Assembly (NCBI GenBank): GCA_965204215.1
Contig: CBDBDZ010000014.1
Coordinates: 1,302,001 to 1,366,000, forward strand
DNA: 64,000 nt
Direction: 5' to 3'
Source of the DNA: CBDBDZ01 sp965204215
Lineage (GTDB): Bacteria > Pseudomonadota > Gammaproteobacteria > Pseudomonadales > GM7GCV1
Positions within the stretch are counted from its first letter, which is position 1, and every line of letters begins with the position of its first letter. Of the stretch, positions 8,792 through 17,287 are shown one piece after another. A program made the position numbers and the translations under genes. The notes under the pieces were generated by a model that saw only the letters and a program-made list of their open reading frames with translations, was not told the origin of the DNA and ran no database searches.

Positions 8792-11230
8792 ATGATACCT
8801 AATAGTACTAAAACGAAGACAGAAAATATATTAGTTCTCTGGAATGATTTTATTGACGTATTTCTTATCAATAAACAGAGTTATCTGGTAGATTATCCCA
8901 ATCAGTTACTAACGCAGGAGAGGATAAACAACGTACTAAAATATTTTAATGATGATACGTCAGATAGGTTATATGAAGAAAAATTAAAAGACCAATTTGC
9001 TAATGCAAGTTATGAGGAAAAATTAATTTATACGCATGCGGAGTGGGTTTATTTATTAATTCCGATACATAGCATCGAGGAGAAGAAATTACCCAAGTTG
9101 AATAGATGGCATGACATTGATGAAAAATATGTTTTGGAAGGAATTGTCTCATCAGGAAGTCGACTAAATAATCCTTACTGGCATATAAGATTTATCTTGT
9201 CTCTTTTTAACGAATCGCTAAAATACACAGATTCTAACTGGATAGAACCATTTTGTAAAAGGTATGAATCTTTACCAAATAACTATGCAATATGCTCAAT
9301 AATTAAATTTTTTGTAAACCCTGATTATTTTGAGCAAATTATATCTCATACTGATAAAAAACAGATTGCTAGGCATTATCGTCACTTAATAAATTCAAAC
9401 GCTTCTCTAGATGAACAATTGTATTTAATTCGTAAAAGGTTAGATGAAACAAAAGCTCACGGTTTTCATTTTTATGATGAAGAATTAATTCGAGAATGGA
9501 AAACAGAGATTAAATTTAAAGATTGGCTGAAAAGTCAAAAAAATCAACAAGGCAATCCAATTAAAATATCAGAACTGATTAAAGTTATTGATAGGTTTTA
9601 TATTGACGGTAAAGTTGATTCTCCTATTTTTACAGTTGTAGATACAACCACCATTAATGACTTATATGATAAATGCTTAGATACATCAGAATTATACGTT
9701 TGGAACCAAAGTGTTGGTGCTGGAGGAGCTTCTGCTGCATTAAACTGGTATCTGAAGTTTTTACGAAGAGATGAGTCTATTAGCGTTATAAAAGACAATG
9801 AAGAACTAAATATTAAAGACAGAAATAAAACCTATGGCTCTATAATGATAAATTACCCTAAAAATCAAATATTATACGGTGCTGCAGGCACAGGTAAAAC
9901 GTATAACACCGTAAACCATGCTCTTGCTATTATTGAAGGGAGGAGAGTTGAAGGCTATCATACAACCGATAAACAAAAAAGGTTAGAGTATCAACAGTTA
10001 TTTAATGAATATAAAAAAGATGGTCGCATTGAATTTGTAACATTTCATCAAAATTTTGCATATGAAGATTTCATTGAAGGCATTAAACCAATAGTAGATA
10101 ATAAAAGTGACGATTCACTCAGATATGAAATAGCTAAAGGAATATTCAAAACAGTAGCGACTAAAGCTAAAAACTCTAATATTACAATAAATAGCATCGA
10201 AGGGTTAAATGATAATCCTACTGTTTGGAAGGCTTCGTTAGGCGAAGGTGGTACATTAATTCAAGATTGCTTTGAAAAGGAGGTAGTAGTTATAAATTCA
10301 ATGGGGAATAATACACCCTGTAGAAGTTTTGAAAAAATGGAGTCAGGTGATTTAGTCGCGGTTTATCAAAATGCCTCTGGTGAAAATGCAGGTAAATTAA
10401 TCAGAGGGATAGGTGTTATTATATCTGAAGAAGTACTTGAATATGATACAAATGTAAAACCTAAATATTACAGAAAAGTGAAGTGGTTAAATAAGGATAC
10501 TCTTAATGTTTACGAATTAAACAATCATAAGAGAATGACGTTAGCATCTTATTACAAAACAAAAATTGACCCAATCAAACTATTAGCTCTTGCTGGGTTA
10601 GCCAATAAAAAAGAAAAAGAAAATTATGTATTAATTATTGATGAAATCAATCGCGGCAATATAGCTAAAATATTTGGTGAATTAATTACTCTCATTGAAC
10701 CATCAAAACGAGAGGGACAGCTAGACTCTATTACAGTCACTTTGCCTTATTCTCAAGATGAATTCTCTGTACCCGATAACCTATATATTATCGGTACAAT
10801 GAACACATCTGACCGTTCAATTGCTTTATTAGATACGGCATTAAGGCGGCGCTTTGAATTTATTGAAATGATGCCTGATGCATCTTTGTTAAAAAATGAA
10901 AAATTTAAGGATGTTGATTTGGTAGAATTGCTTACTGTAATGAATAATCGTATCCGAGTGCTACTGGATAGGGAGCATCAAATTGGGCATACATATTTTT
11001 TTAATATTGATTCATTAGATAAGTTGAAAACTGTGTTTCAAAATCAAATAATGCCTTTATTGCAAGAATATTTTTATAACGATTGGGCGCAGATTAACAA
11101 AGTTTTAAATGATAATGGCTTTGTAACTGACTTAATGAATGACAAGAAATGGACCCCATTTTTCAGACAGTGGCTTAAGAAATATTTTGGACAGGTTTAT
11201 GCTGCTTTAGGCAGCGTTAAATTGGCATAA
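8792..11230 (+). CDS. McrB-like AAA+ GTPase, C-terminus replaced by IS3 sequence
   Basis: McrB-type proteins are AAA+ GTPases that work with the McrC nuclease to restrict modified DNA. The N-terminal 340 residues are not recognisable and may hold the DNA-recognition module. The motor domain has Walker A GAAGTGKT at 363-370, Walker B LIIDEINRGN around 614-623 and the McrB-type signature MNTSDRS at 670-676. The IS3 copy begins at base 11151, so residues 1-786 are native and the last 26 (from WTPFFRQW on) are encoded by the IS end. The native C-terminal tail is therefore missing. No mcrC follows: the sequence beyond the IS is an unrelated biosynthetic gene. The gene begins 23 bases after hsdR and is probably part of the same defence island, but the McrBC pair is broken. 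Confidence 0.8.
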   Translation: MIPNSTKTKTENILVLWNDFIDVFLINKQSYLVDYPNQLLTQERINNVLKYFNDDTSDRLYEEKLKDQFANASYEEKLIYTHAEWVYLLIPIHSIEEKKLPKLNRWHDIDEKYVLEGIVSSGSRLNNPYWHIRFILSLFNESLKYTDSNWIEPFCKRYESLPNNYAICSIIKFFVNPDYFEQIISHTDKKQIARHYRHLINSNASLDEQLYLIRKRLDETKAHGFHFYDEELIREWKTEIKFKDWLKSQKNQQGNPIKISELIKVIDRFYIDGKVDSPIFTVVDTTTINDLYDKCLDTSELYVWNQSVGAGGASAALNWYLKFLRRDESISVIKDNEELNIKDRNKTYGSIMINYPKNQILYGAAGTGKTYNTVNHALAIIEGRRVEGYHTTDKQKRLEYQQLFNEYKKDGRIEFVTFHQNFAYEDFIEGIKPIVDNKSDDSLRYEIAKGIFKTVATKAKNSNITINSIEGLNDNPTVWKASLGEGGTLIQDCFEKEVVVINSMGNNTPCRSFEKMESGDLVAVYQNASGENAGKLIRGIGVIISEEVLEYDTNVKPKYYRKVKWLNKDTLNVYELNNHKRMTLASYYKTKIDPIKLLALAGLANKKEKENYVLIIDEINRGNIAKIFGELITLIEPSKREGQLDSITVTLPYSQDEFSVPDNLYIIGTMNTSDRSIALLDTALRRRFEFIEMMPDASLLKNEKFKDVDLVELLTVMNNRIRVLLDREHQIGHTYFFNIDSLDKLKTVFQNQIMPLLQEYFYNDWAQINKVLNDNGFVTDLMNDKKWTPFFRQWLKKYFGQVYAALGSVKLA

Positions 11231-12000
11231 TAAATCTGATCGGGAGTTTGTCTCCCCTTCAAATTTTGATGCCGTCTGTCTTCGTTAAAGAAACGAAAAT
11301 ACTCATCAATACCAGCTCGTACTTCAGGGACTGTGTCGTAGGCTTTTAAATAGATATTTTCATATTTAAGGCTACGCCACAATCGCTCAATAAATACATT
11401 ATCAAGCCAACGACCTCGACCATCCATACTAATTTCAATGTTATTATCAATGAGTACAGAAGTAAAGGCGTCACTGGTAAATTGCGAACCTTGGTCAGTA
11501 TTGAATATATCAGGTTTACCATGGCGTTGTATAGCCTCTTCAAGAGCTTCAATACAAAAAGCAGTATCCATTGTGTTAGATAATCGCCATGACAGTACCT
11601 TACGACTGAACCAGTCAATAACAGCCACTAAATACACAAAACCTTTAGCCATTGGAATATAGGTTATATCGGTTGCCCATACTTGATTAGAACGGTTGAT
11701 ATTCAACCCTCTCAAACGATAAGGATAGATGCGATGAGCCTTATTGGATATCGTGGTTTTCTTCTTAGGAAAGATGGCTATAATGCCCATGGCAAGCATC
11801 AATCGCTGTACTTTCTTTCGATTGATGAAGATATCTTCGGTCTCTAATTGGTCACGAATACGGCGGCTGCCATAGAAAGGAAGCTTCATATGGATAGCAT
11901 CAATACGCCTCATCAAATCGACATCACTATCACTGAGAGGTTTAGGCTGATAATAAAAAGTAGAGCGGTTGACTGATAGTAACTCGCATTGTTTTGACAC
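11197..12000 (-). CDS. IS3-family transposase OrfB (DDE integrase domain)
   Basis: OrfB carries the catalytic core of the IS3 transposase. Visible are the HTH_21-like region (RRIDAIHMKLPFYGSRRIR), and the rve integrase core with WATDITYI (first Asp), NTDQGSQFTS (second Asp) and the downstream Glu in FIERLWRSLKYE. It has 267 residues from a GTG start. In the other forward frame just upstream, the sequence encodes MIDMNHPIPH, the usual beginning of this OrfB type, so the gene seems to carry a one-base frame change near its start that is shared by both copies. Translation from the GTG still gives the complete catalytic domain. Confidence 0.9.
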   Translation of the reverse strand: MSKQCELLSVNRSTFYYQPKPLSDSDVDLMRRIDAIHMKLPFYGSRRIRDQLETEDIFINRKKVQRLMLAMGIIAIFPKKKTTISNKAHRIYPYRLRGLNINRSNQVWATDITYIPMAKGFVYLVAVIDWFSRKVLSWRLSNTMDTAFCIEALEEAIQRHGKPDIFNTDQGSQFTSDAFTSVLIDNNIEISMDGRGRWLDNVFIERLWRSLKYENIYLKAYDTVPEVRAGIDEYFRFFNEDRRHQNLKGRQTPDQIYYANLTLPKAA

Positions 12001-12031
12001 CGCTAATGTGGGATGGGATGATTCATATCAA

Positions 12032-12346
12032 TCATCTCCTTGCGTAGGGGGCTTGAATCCTGTCTAGCCCGCGTTCTAAAAAATCGCGTTCCATCGTTAA
12101 TTGACCAATTTTGGAATGCAATTGGTCAATCTGTTTGACATCAGATTTAGACACACTACTGCGTTCAAATAATGATGAGGCTTGTTCCATTAATTGCTGG
12201 CGCCATTGATGAATTTGGGTTTGATGTAAGCCAAATTGTTGCGACAGCTCGGCTAAGGTTTTATCACCTCTTGCCGCGGTTAAAGCAACTTTAGCTTTAA
12301 AGGATGGTGAATGGTTTCTTCGTTTTGTCATAATAATATGCTTCAA
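12032..12346 (-). CDS. IS3-family transposase OrfA (helix-turn-helix)
   Basis: OrfA has 104 residues. Residues 10-50 form the helix-turn-helix (FKAKVALTAARGDKTLAELS, then HQTQIHQWRQQ) that binds the IS ends, and residues 70-95 form a leucine-zipper-like coiled coil (QLHSKIGQLTMERDFLERGL). It differs from the copy 2 protein at three positions. The orfB frame opens only just after the orfA stop, so the -1 slippage common in IS3 elements is not evident here. Confidence 0.9.
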   Translation of the reverse strand: MKHIIMTKRRNHSPSFKAKVALTAARGDKTLAELSQQFGLHQTQIHQWRQQLMEQASSLFERSSVSKSDVKQIDQLHSKIGQLTMERDFLERGLDRIQAPYARR

Positions 12347-12446
12347 ATAATAGTAGGTTTATTGTCGCAAAATATTTCTTAAATTTCAAAAATCCTGTCT
12401 AACCGATGGGGTCCACTTCTATATATATATTTAAAGATCGTTTTTA

Positions 12447-14282
12447 TTATAAATCACAAACTAGTCTTTTAATTTCATTAAAAATTAAATGTGCCCCATT
12501 TGTTGTTAAAACAGATTCTACGTGAAATTGAAATGTTGAAAAATTTTCAGAGCGTGTTGCATACAGATGGCCTTTTAAATTTTTAGATATATCTAGCTTC
12601 CTTGTGACTTCACTCTGTAAAACTGTGACAAATGTATTATAGAACCCTACGGTTTCCATAGTCCCAAAAAAATCAATATCAGCTTGTGATCCTTGTAAAG
12701 GGTTATCTAACTTTACTAATTTGCAACCCAACAATATCGTGATAATTTGATGGCCTAGACAAACACCAATAAATGGTTTTGTGGATTGTAAAAGCAATTC
12801 CCCTATTTTAGTTATATGTGCAATACGAGCATTCATTAAATCTTTTGGGTTTCCTGGTCCAGGCCCCAATATGACCAAGTCTTCAGTAATTAAATTAATA
12901 TCTATTGGTATATTACTGCTATTCTCAACTCTAATTTGAAATCCTAATCGACGTAAAATATGAGCAATCATATAAGAAAAATCATCATTATTATCTATAA
13001 CCAAAACTGACTTTGCCGAAATTTTTTCAGAATTATAGTTATTAATATCAAAATTCCTTAACCAAAATGTAGATAAACTATTATTTCTTTCATATAGCAA
13101 ATCATTAACACTTTCATCAACAATATCATCTAAAATATAATCGGGTTCAGTCAGTTTTGAAATGCTATTCAAACAACCCAACCCTTTGCTGTTAACCTCT
13201 ACTCTTTCTTTAGATGCTATGGAATCTTGAACAATACTCGCCCCTGCTTGTAGTATAAAATTGCCAACCAAATCAATTTCAATTGTCCTTATTGTAATAC
13301 TACTATCTAAGCAATACTCACCATCTTGATCCTTTCCCCTAATTAGTATCGCGCTAGAATAATATCTGCGTGACTCTGTTTCGTACTTATATATAATACG
13401 TGATGCATTAGCTAATGGACTGCCAATCATTGTAGGTGCAAACATAGATTTGGAAAAAATTGTTAGATGGTTTAGTGTTGAATTCCCTTCAAGCTCATAA
13501 CATGTATGAATTAATGTTCCCATTTCTTTTAAATAAGGTCCTTTGATGACTCCGCCATCTTGACACACTTTGACCATTATTTTCATTGTTTCATCTAATA
13601 CCTGAAATAATTCATTTATTTCTTTTTTGTCTCGTAAAAAATTCATTAGACTAGATTTAAAGTTTTCTTCTTGAAACTTAGGTAAAGTGCCACAAATTGG
13701 GTTGGTAATAACTTTGCCTTTTTCAATGGAAATATGCATTTCAGGAGAAGCACCTACAAAGTAACGATTACCATCAAAAAATAAAAAGTGCATGTAAGCA
13801 TTAGGCTCGTTTTTTATAAATCTAGATAATATACCCAAAGTTGCTTCCACATCAAAATTTTCAATCAGTCCTAAAGTTTTTCTAGAAATCAAAAAATTAG
13901 ACCCTTCCCCATTTTTTATTTCTTCTGAAATTATTTTTATTATTATCTCTTCAAAAGTTAAATCATCAATATTATTTGTTAAAGTTCCTTTGAACTTTAG
14001 AACAACGTTATCAATACTATTTATAAATTCTATTTTATTAAATTCATCATAAGTTTCAGTAACTAACGTAATGATTTTTTCTCCATTATCATGAGCATAA
14101 AAATCATTATTTTCTTTAATTTGTTTGTAAGGCACCATGCTTACATTATCAATTTTTAAATCACTTTTTATTTCATTCAATTGATCTATACGATCCAAAT
14201 AAGCAATTTTACCTGTTACGCACACTAAACTATCTTTTTTATTGACAATACAAAAAGGAGTTTGATTATTAAATTTTCGCAT
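12447..14282 (-). CDS. PhzE-type 2-amino-2-deoxyisochorismate synthase / anthranilate synthase fusion
   Basis: The enzyme joins a chorismate-binding domain and a class I glutamine amidotransferase in one chain of 611 residues. The N-terminal part has TNPICGT, a DETMK segment, GPYLKEMGTL, FAPTMIGSPLANASR and the RYYSSAILIRG / SSITIRT blocks, which match the PhzE/ADIC-synthase branch better than TrpE. The C-terminal part has PGPGNP, GVCLGHQ with nucleophile Cys508, and FQFHVES with His587 and Glu589. Such enzymes feed phenazine, enediyne and related pathways. I chose the ATG at 14282; the longer frame to 14411 runs into IS256-derived sequence and lacks family features. No other pathway gene is present, and the gene lies between two mobile elements, so it was probably acquired. 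The TrpEG role cannot be excluded. Confidence 0.8.
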   Translation of the reverse strand: MRKFNNQTPFCIVNKKDSLVCVTGKIAYLDRIDQLNEIKSDLKIDNVSMVPYKQIKENNDFYAHDNGEKIITLVTETYDEFNKIEFINSIDNVVLKFKGTLTNNIDDLTFEEIIIKIISEEIKNGEGSNFLISRKTLGLIENFDVEATLGILSRFIKNEPNAYMHFLFFDGNRYFVGASPEMHISIEKGKVITNPICGTLPKFQEENFKSSLMNFLRDKKEINELFQVLDETMKIMVKVCQDGGVIKGPYLKEMGTLIHTCYELEGNSTLNHLTIFSKSMFAPTMIGSPLANASRIIYKYETESRRYYSSAILIRGKDQDGEYCLDSSITIRTIEIDLVGNFILQAGASIVQDSIASKERVEVNSKGLGCLNSISKLTEPDYILDDIVDESVNDLLYERNNSLSTFWLRNFDINNYNSEKISAKSVLVIDNNDDFSYMIAHILRRLGFQIRVENSSNIPIDINLITEDLVILGPGPGNPKDLMNARIAHITKIGELLLQSTKPFIGVCLGHQIITILLGCKLVKLDNPLQGSQADIDFFGTMETVGFYNTFVTVLQSEVTRKLDISKNLKGHLYATRSENFSTFQFHVESVLTTNGAHLIFNEIKRLVCDL

Positions 14283-14411
14283 ATCGGTTGATTTAAACTT
14301 TCGCACATTCAACTCAAAAGTGGTGTATGAGTAGTTGAAAAAAGCGGCGTATCCTGTTGAAATGATGTTTACCAAAAACATTAATTTTAACACTCCAACG
14401 AGATACACCAC

Positions 14412-14813
14412 ATGACAAACGATACGCTAAATTTATTTGAAAATCCAACACAATTCACCGACGAACTAACAAAAATGTTACAAGCAGGCGCAAGGCAGTT
14501 ATTGCACCAAGCTATAGAAGCAGAGTTATCTGAATTTATGACTACTTACGCTAATAAACCGGATAATCAAGGTCGACCCTTGGTTGTGTGTAATGGTTAT
14601 TTGCCTGAACGTAATATTGTTACAGGCATTGGTTCTATAGCCTTTAAAATGCCCAAAGTTAGAAGTCGAGGTGATGATTCTGTTTGTTTTTGTTCATCGA
14701 TGATACCGCCTTATGTACGTCGTTCTCAATCAATTGGCGTCGCTTTGCCATGGCTTTATCTTAAAGGAATATCTGCTGGTGATATGAAAGAAACATTAAG
14801 TGCTTGCGTGTAA
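14412..14813 (+). pseudogene. IS256-family transposase, N-terminal fragment
   Basis: The 133 residues match the beginning of mutator-type (IS256) transposases: QLLHQAIEAELSEFM, VCNGYLPERNIVTGIG, FKMPKVRSRG, IPPYVRRSQSIGVALPWLYL and KGISAGDMKETLSA. The remaining two thirds of the protein, including the catalytic Asp and Glu residues, are missing because the sequence changes abruptly near 14805 into an IS21 remnant. The roughly 130 bases upstream (14283-14411) are probably the left end of the same IS256 element and so form the upstream region of the divergent PhzE-like gene. Confidence 0.85.
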
Positions 14814-15057
14814 ATGGATGGTTCGAGCACTCACCATTCATTATTGTCACCATCAACATCTTGATGTCGATATGCTTCACCAATGGCAAACAACACAGTC
14901 ATTACCTAGCGTATCGGAGCTTGATGACTGTGTCATTCCCAAGTATGAACAACCCGCATTGACATCCGTCACTCAACATCAATTAGCTGACTATAATGAG
15001 ATGATTTTCAATGTAATCACGACACCTGTGGAGGTTAACCATGTCACCATCGGTTGA
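14800..15057 (+). pseudogene. IS21-family IstA, C-terminal fragment
   Basis: The frame resembles the C-terminal tail of IS21-type IstA transposases: a PSVSELDDCVIPKYEQP segment and a final LADYNEMIFN region. Its end overlaps the ATG at 15041 of the following istB remnant, which is the normal istA-istB arrangement. The N-terminal and catalytic parts have been lost at the junction with the IS256 fragment. The assignment depends largely on its position next to istB. Confidence 0.6.
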
Positions 15058-15064
15058 GTTATTA

Positions 15065-15199
15065 ACCCTGCAATAAAATACTGCCTCCTGCGCATTTTAT
15101 TGCGCGCCATTGAAATGCTGGCGAAAATGCGTGAATTTTCTTGTCTTTCAATGGCTTGCGACCGAGCTACCGCTCGGCGGTGATACTTCCTTGTATCAC
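15065..15199 (+). repeat. Three-hairpin repeat element (element C), full copy 1
   Basis: This 135-bp block is homologous over its whole length to the reverse complement of 42397-42526. It is flanked by perfect TTATTA direct repeats (15059-15064 and 15200-15205), and it disrupts an istB gene, so it moved in. It folds into three hairpins: CAATAAAAT with ATTTTATTG (15071-15102), CCGAGC with GCTCGG, and GTGATAC with GTATCAC at the far end. The ends are not inverted repeats of one another. It encodes no protein. Confidence 0.8.
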
Positions 15200-15429
15200 T
15201 TATTATTACGCTTATTTCATGCAGCGTTAATATTATTACGTGAATTACGGTTGCCAGAGTTTATTCAATACTATCCCGATGCTTGTGAACAAGCCAAACA
15301 ACATCATTGGGATTACGCTCAATTCTTAGCGTTTTTATCCGAAAAAGAGCTGGCTAGTCGTTATGCTAGACGTGTTAATAGTTGGCTGCATGAAGCTAAG
15401 CTGCCTCAGGGCAAAACCTTATTAACTTA

Positions 15430-16530
15430 GCCTGAATAATTCGTAATATTATGTTATAATTATGGGATGAAAAATACTGATTTAAGAAGCCTAAGTCACG
15501 ATTCCCGTCAAGAGTTACGCAAAGTGTGTATCCGTTTGTATAAACGAGGTCAAAAGAAAAACGCCATTGCTCTTGAGTTAGGGTTGCGTTACCCAACTGT
15601 TGTGGAATGGATTAATGACTATAGCCGTACAGGTAAACTGACAACTGTTGAGAAACGTAAAGGTCGGGCTATAGGCAAAGGTCGGAGTTTATCGCCCGAA
15701 CAAGAACTATCCATACAACGAATGATTGTGGATAAAACGCCCGATCAGTTGAAATTAGATTTTGCACTTTGGTCAGTCAAGGCGGTACAGCAATTAATTG
15801 AAGAACAATTTGCGTGCAAATTGGCGACACGAACAGTGTGCCGATATTTATCACGCTGGGGGTTCACTCCCCAACGACCTATAAAACGAAGTTACGAGCA
15901 ACAACCAGAAGCAGTCAAGCAATGGCTTGATAAAACCTATCCTGTCGTACATCAACGCGCTCAAGATGAAGATGCAGAGATTCATTGGGGTGATGAAACA
16001 GGTGTCTCAAGTCAGGAGCATTACCCTCGTGGTTATGCGCCCAAAGGTAAAACACCTGTATTAACACTATCTCATGCTAAACGAGAACGGGTGAATATGA
16101 TTTCTAGTATCACCAATCAGGGCAAGGTTCAATTTATGATTTATGATGATAAGTTTACAGCCCAAGTATTCATAAAATTCTTGAAGCAATTAATAAAACA
16201 ATCGTCGAACAAGGTATTTCTCATTGTTGATAATTTACGTGTTCATCACGCTAAATTAGTCTCGGAATGGTTAAAAGGTCATACTGAAAAAATTGAAGTG
16301 TTTTATTTACCAAGCTATTCACCAGAACTTAATCCTGATGAATATCTTAACTGTGATTTGAAGCGTTCAATGGGGGCGGATAAACCTACTCGAAAGAAAG
16401 GAGATATTGCTAAAAAACTCAATAAGCATATGTCTATGATTCAAGAAAAGCCTGAAAGAGTCAAGTCATATTTCAAGCATAGAAAGATTGCTTATGCCGC
16501 ATAATTATTACGAATTATTATGGCCAGGTT
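15430..16530 (+). mobile_element. IS630-family element inserted in istB
   Basis: The element carries one intact transposase gene and has inverted ends that share AATAATTCGTAAT, with CCTG at the outer edge on both sides. The left end has lost a few bases relative to the right one. TA dinucleotides next to both edges fit the TA target duplication typical of the family, but the exact boundaries are uncertain by a few bases. It splits the IS21 istB remnant, so it arrived after the IS21 element. Confidence 0.8.
15467..16504 (+). CDS. IS630-family transposase
   Basis: The 345-residue protein has an N-terminal winged-helix/helix-turn-helix region (KNAIALELGLRYPTVVEWI, then KAVQQLIEEQFACKLATRTV) and a DDE superendonuclease core: first Asp in HWGDETGV, second Asp in FLIVDNLRVHH, and the final acidic residue in SYSPELNPDEYL. 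The length is full for the family and no internal stop is present, so it may be active. The ATG at 15467 follows the left inverted end by about 35 bases. Confidence 0.92.
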   Translation: MKNTDLRSLSHDSRQELRKVCIRLYKRGQKKNAIALELGLRYPTVVEWINDYSRTGKLTTVEKRKGRAIGKGRSLSPEQELSIQRMIVDKTPDQLKLDFALWSVKAVQQLIEEQFACKLATRTVCRYLSRWGFTPQRPIKRSYEQQPEAVKQWLDKTYPVVHQRAQDEDAEIHWGDETGVSSQEHYPRGYAPKGKTPVLTLSHAKRERVNMISSITNQGKVQFMIYDDKFTAQVFIKFLKQLIKQSSNKVFLIVDNLRVHHAKLVSEWLKGHTEKIEVFYLPSYSPELNPDEYLNCDLKRSMGADKPTRKKGDIAKKLNKHMSMIQEKPERVKSYFKHRKIAYAA

Positions 16531-16947
16531 AATATCAGCATGGCAAAGCGATTAGTTATCAAAGTCCATTCAATCGAAACTCAATACACTGAGTCAAGAT
16601 ACATCATGGGTGGAGCAAGCGGATAACCTATTGCTGTTTGGTGCCAGTGGTACGGGTAAAACTCATATAGCTGCGGCCATTGCTCACTGGATGATTGAAC
16701 AAGGGTTTAGGGCTAAATACATATCAGCCATCAACCTTGTTCAGCAACTACAACTGGCTAAAAAACAATTAGAGTTGGTTACTGCAATGACTAAACTAGA
16801 CAAATATCGACTCATTATCACTGCTAACCAACCTTTTAGTGAATGGGATAATATCTTCCCTGACAATATGATGACCGTCGCCGCGATTGACCGACTAATA
16901 CACCACGCCTCAATTATCGAAATGTCAGGTGAAAGTTACCGACGGGT

Positions 16948-17253
16948 GTGCAGGGCATTGTTCTATCTAACCACGGCGGTAGGCAGTTAGACCATGCTTG
17001 TTCGCCATTAGATGTGTTACCCGGCGTAGTGGATGCTGTTGCAGATGACATAGACATCATCATTGATAGCGGTATTCGCAGAGGTAATGATGTTATCAAA
17101 GCACTAGCACTGGGTGCTAAGGCTTGTATGATAGGCAGACCCTATCTTTTTGGATTAAGTGCTGCGGGGGTATCTGGTGTCAGTAAAGCCCTTGAGCTAT
17201 ACTTCATACTGAAATTTACCGATCACTTCAATTGTTGGGTTGTACTTCATTGA
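16948..17253 (+). pseudogene. FMN-dependent alpha-hydroxy-acid dehydrogenase, C-terminal fragment
   Basis: About 85 residues match the C-terminal part of the lactate/glycolate oxidase family: GIVLSNHGGRQLDH (FMN and substrate binding His/Arg), DIIIDSGIRRGNDVIKALALGA and MIGRPYLFGL. The N-terminal three quarters are missing and the frame diverges after KALEL, so the last residues are not family sequence. The left join is with the IstB remnant near 16945. It is a relic left by mobile-element rearrangement and cannot make a working enzyme. Confidence 0.85.
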
Positions 17254-17287
17254 ATGATATTGACACTTCTTATATCAGGAAAAAATA

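Larger units (their letters stand above)
11151..12414 (-). mobile_element. IS3-family element, copy 1 (inverted relative to copy 2)
   Basis: This 1,264-bp element is bounded by inverted ends that begin GGACCCCAT, with a further shared TTAGACAG/TCAGACAG block inside. It carries orfA and orfB on the minus strand and is almost identical to the copy at 21534-22797. The 3-base flanks are AAT on the left and ACT on the right, which is not a target duplication, unlike copy 2. That is what homologous recombination between IS copies, or a later mutation, would leave. The left end lies inside the McrB-like gene and the right end lies 33 bases beyond the stop codon of the PhzE-like gene. Confidence 0.9.
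15041..16945 (+). pseudogene. IS21-family IstB helper ATPase, interrupted and internally deleted
   Basis: The ATG at 15041 starts an istB frame (MSPSVELLTLQ) that is broken after 24 bases by a 135-bp repeat element. Beyond it, bases 15236-15428 encode the IstB N-terminal domain (LRLPEFIQYYPDACEQAK, ELASRYARRVNSWLHEAK, LPQGKTL). An intact IS630 then interrupts it. From 16530 the ATPase domain resumes (WVEQADNLLLFGASGTGKTH with Walker A). Between TKLDKYRL and IITANQPFSEWDNIF about 60 residues containing Walker B are missing. Several stop codons lie between the parts. The remnant ends near 16945, where it joins a hydroxy-acid dehydrogenase fragment. Confidence 0.85.

Noticed and set aside
11438..11662. 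Frames inside the IS3 orfB on other strands and frames
   Set aside because: They are the same shadows in both IS copies and overlap the catalytic domain.
14283..14411. A 43-residue extension of the PhzE-like frame starting at 14411
   Set aside because: The extra residues are hydrophobic and unlike the family, and the bases probably belong to the end of an IS256 element.
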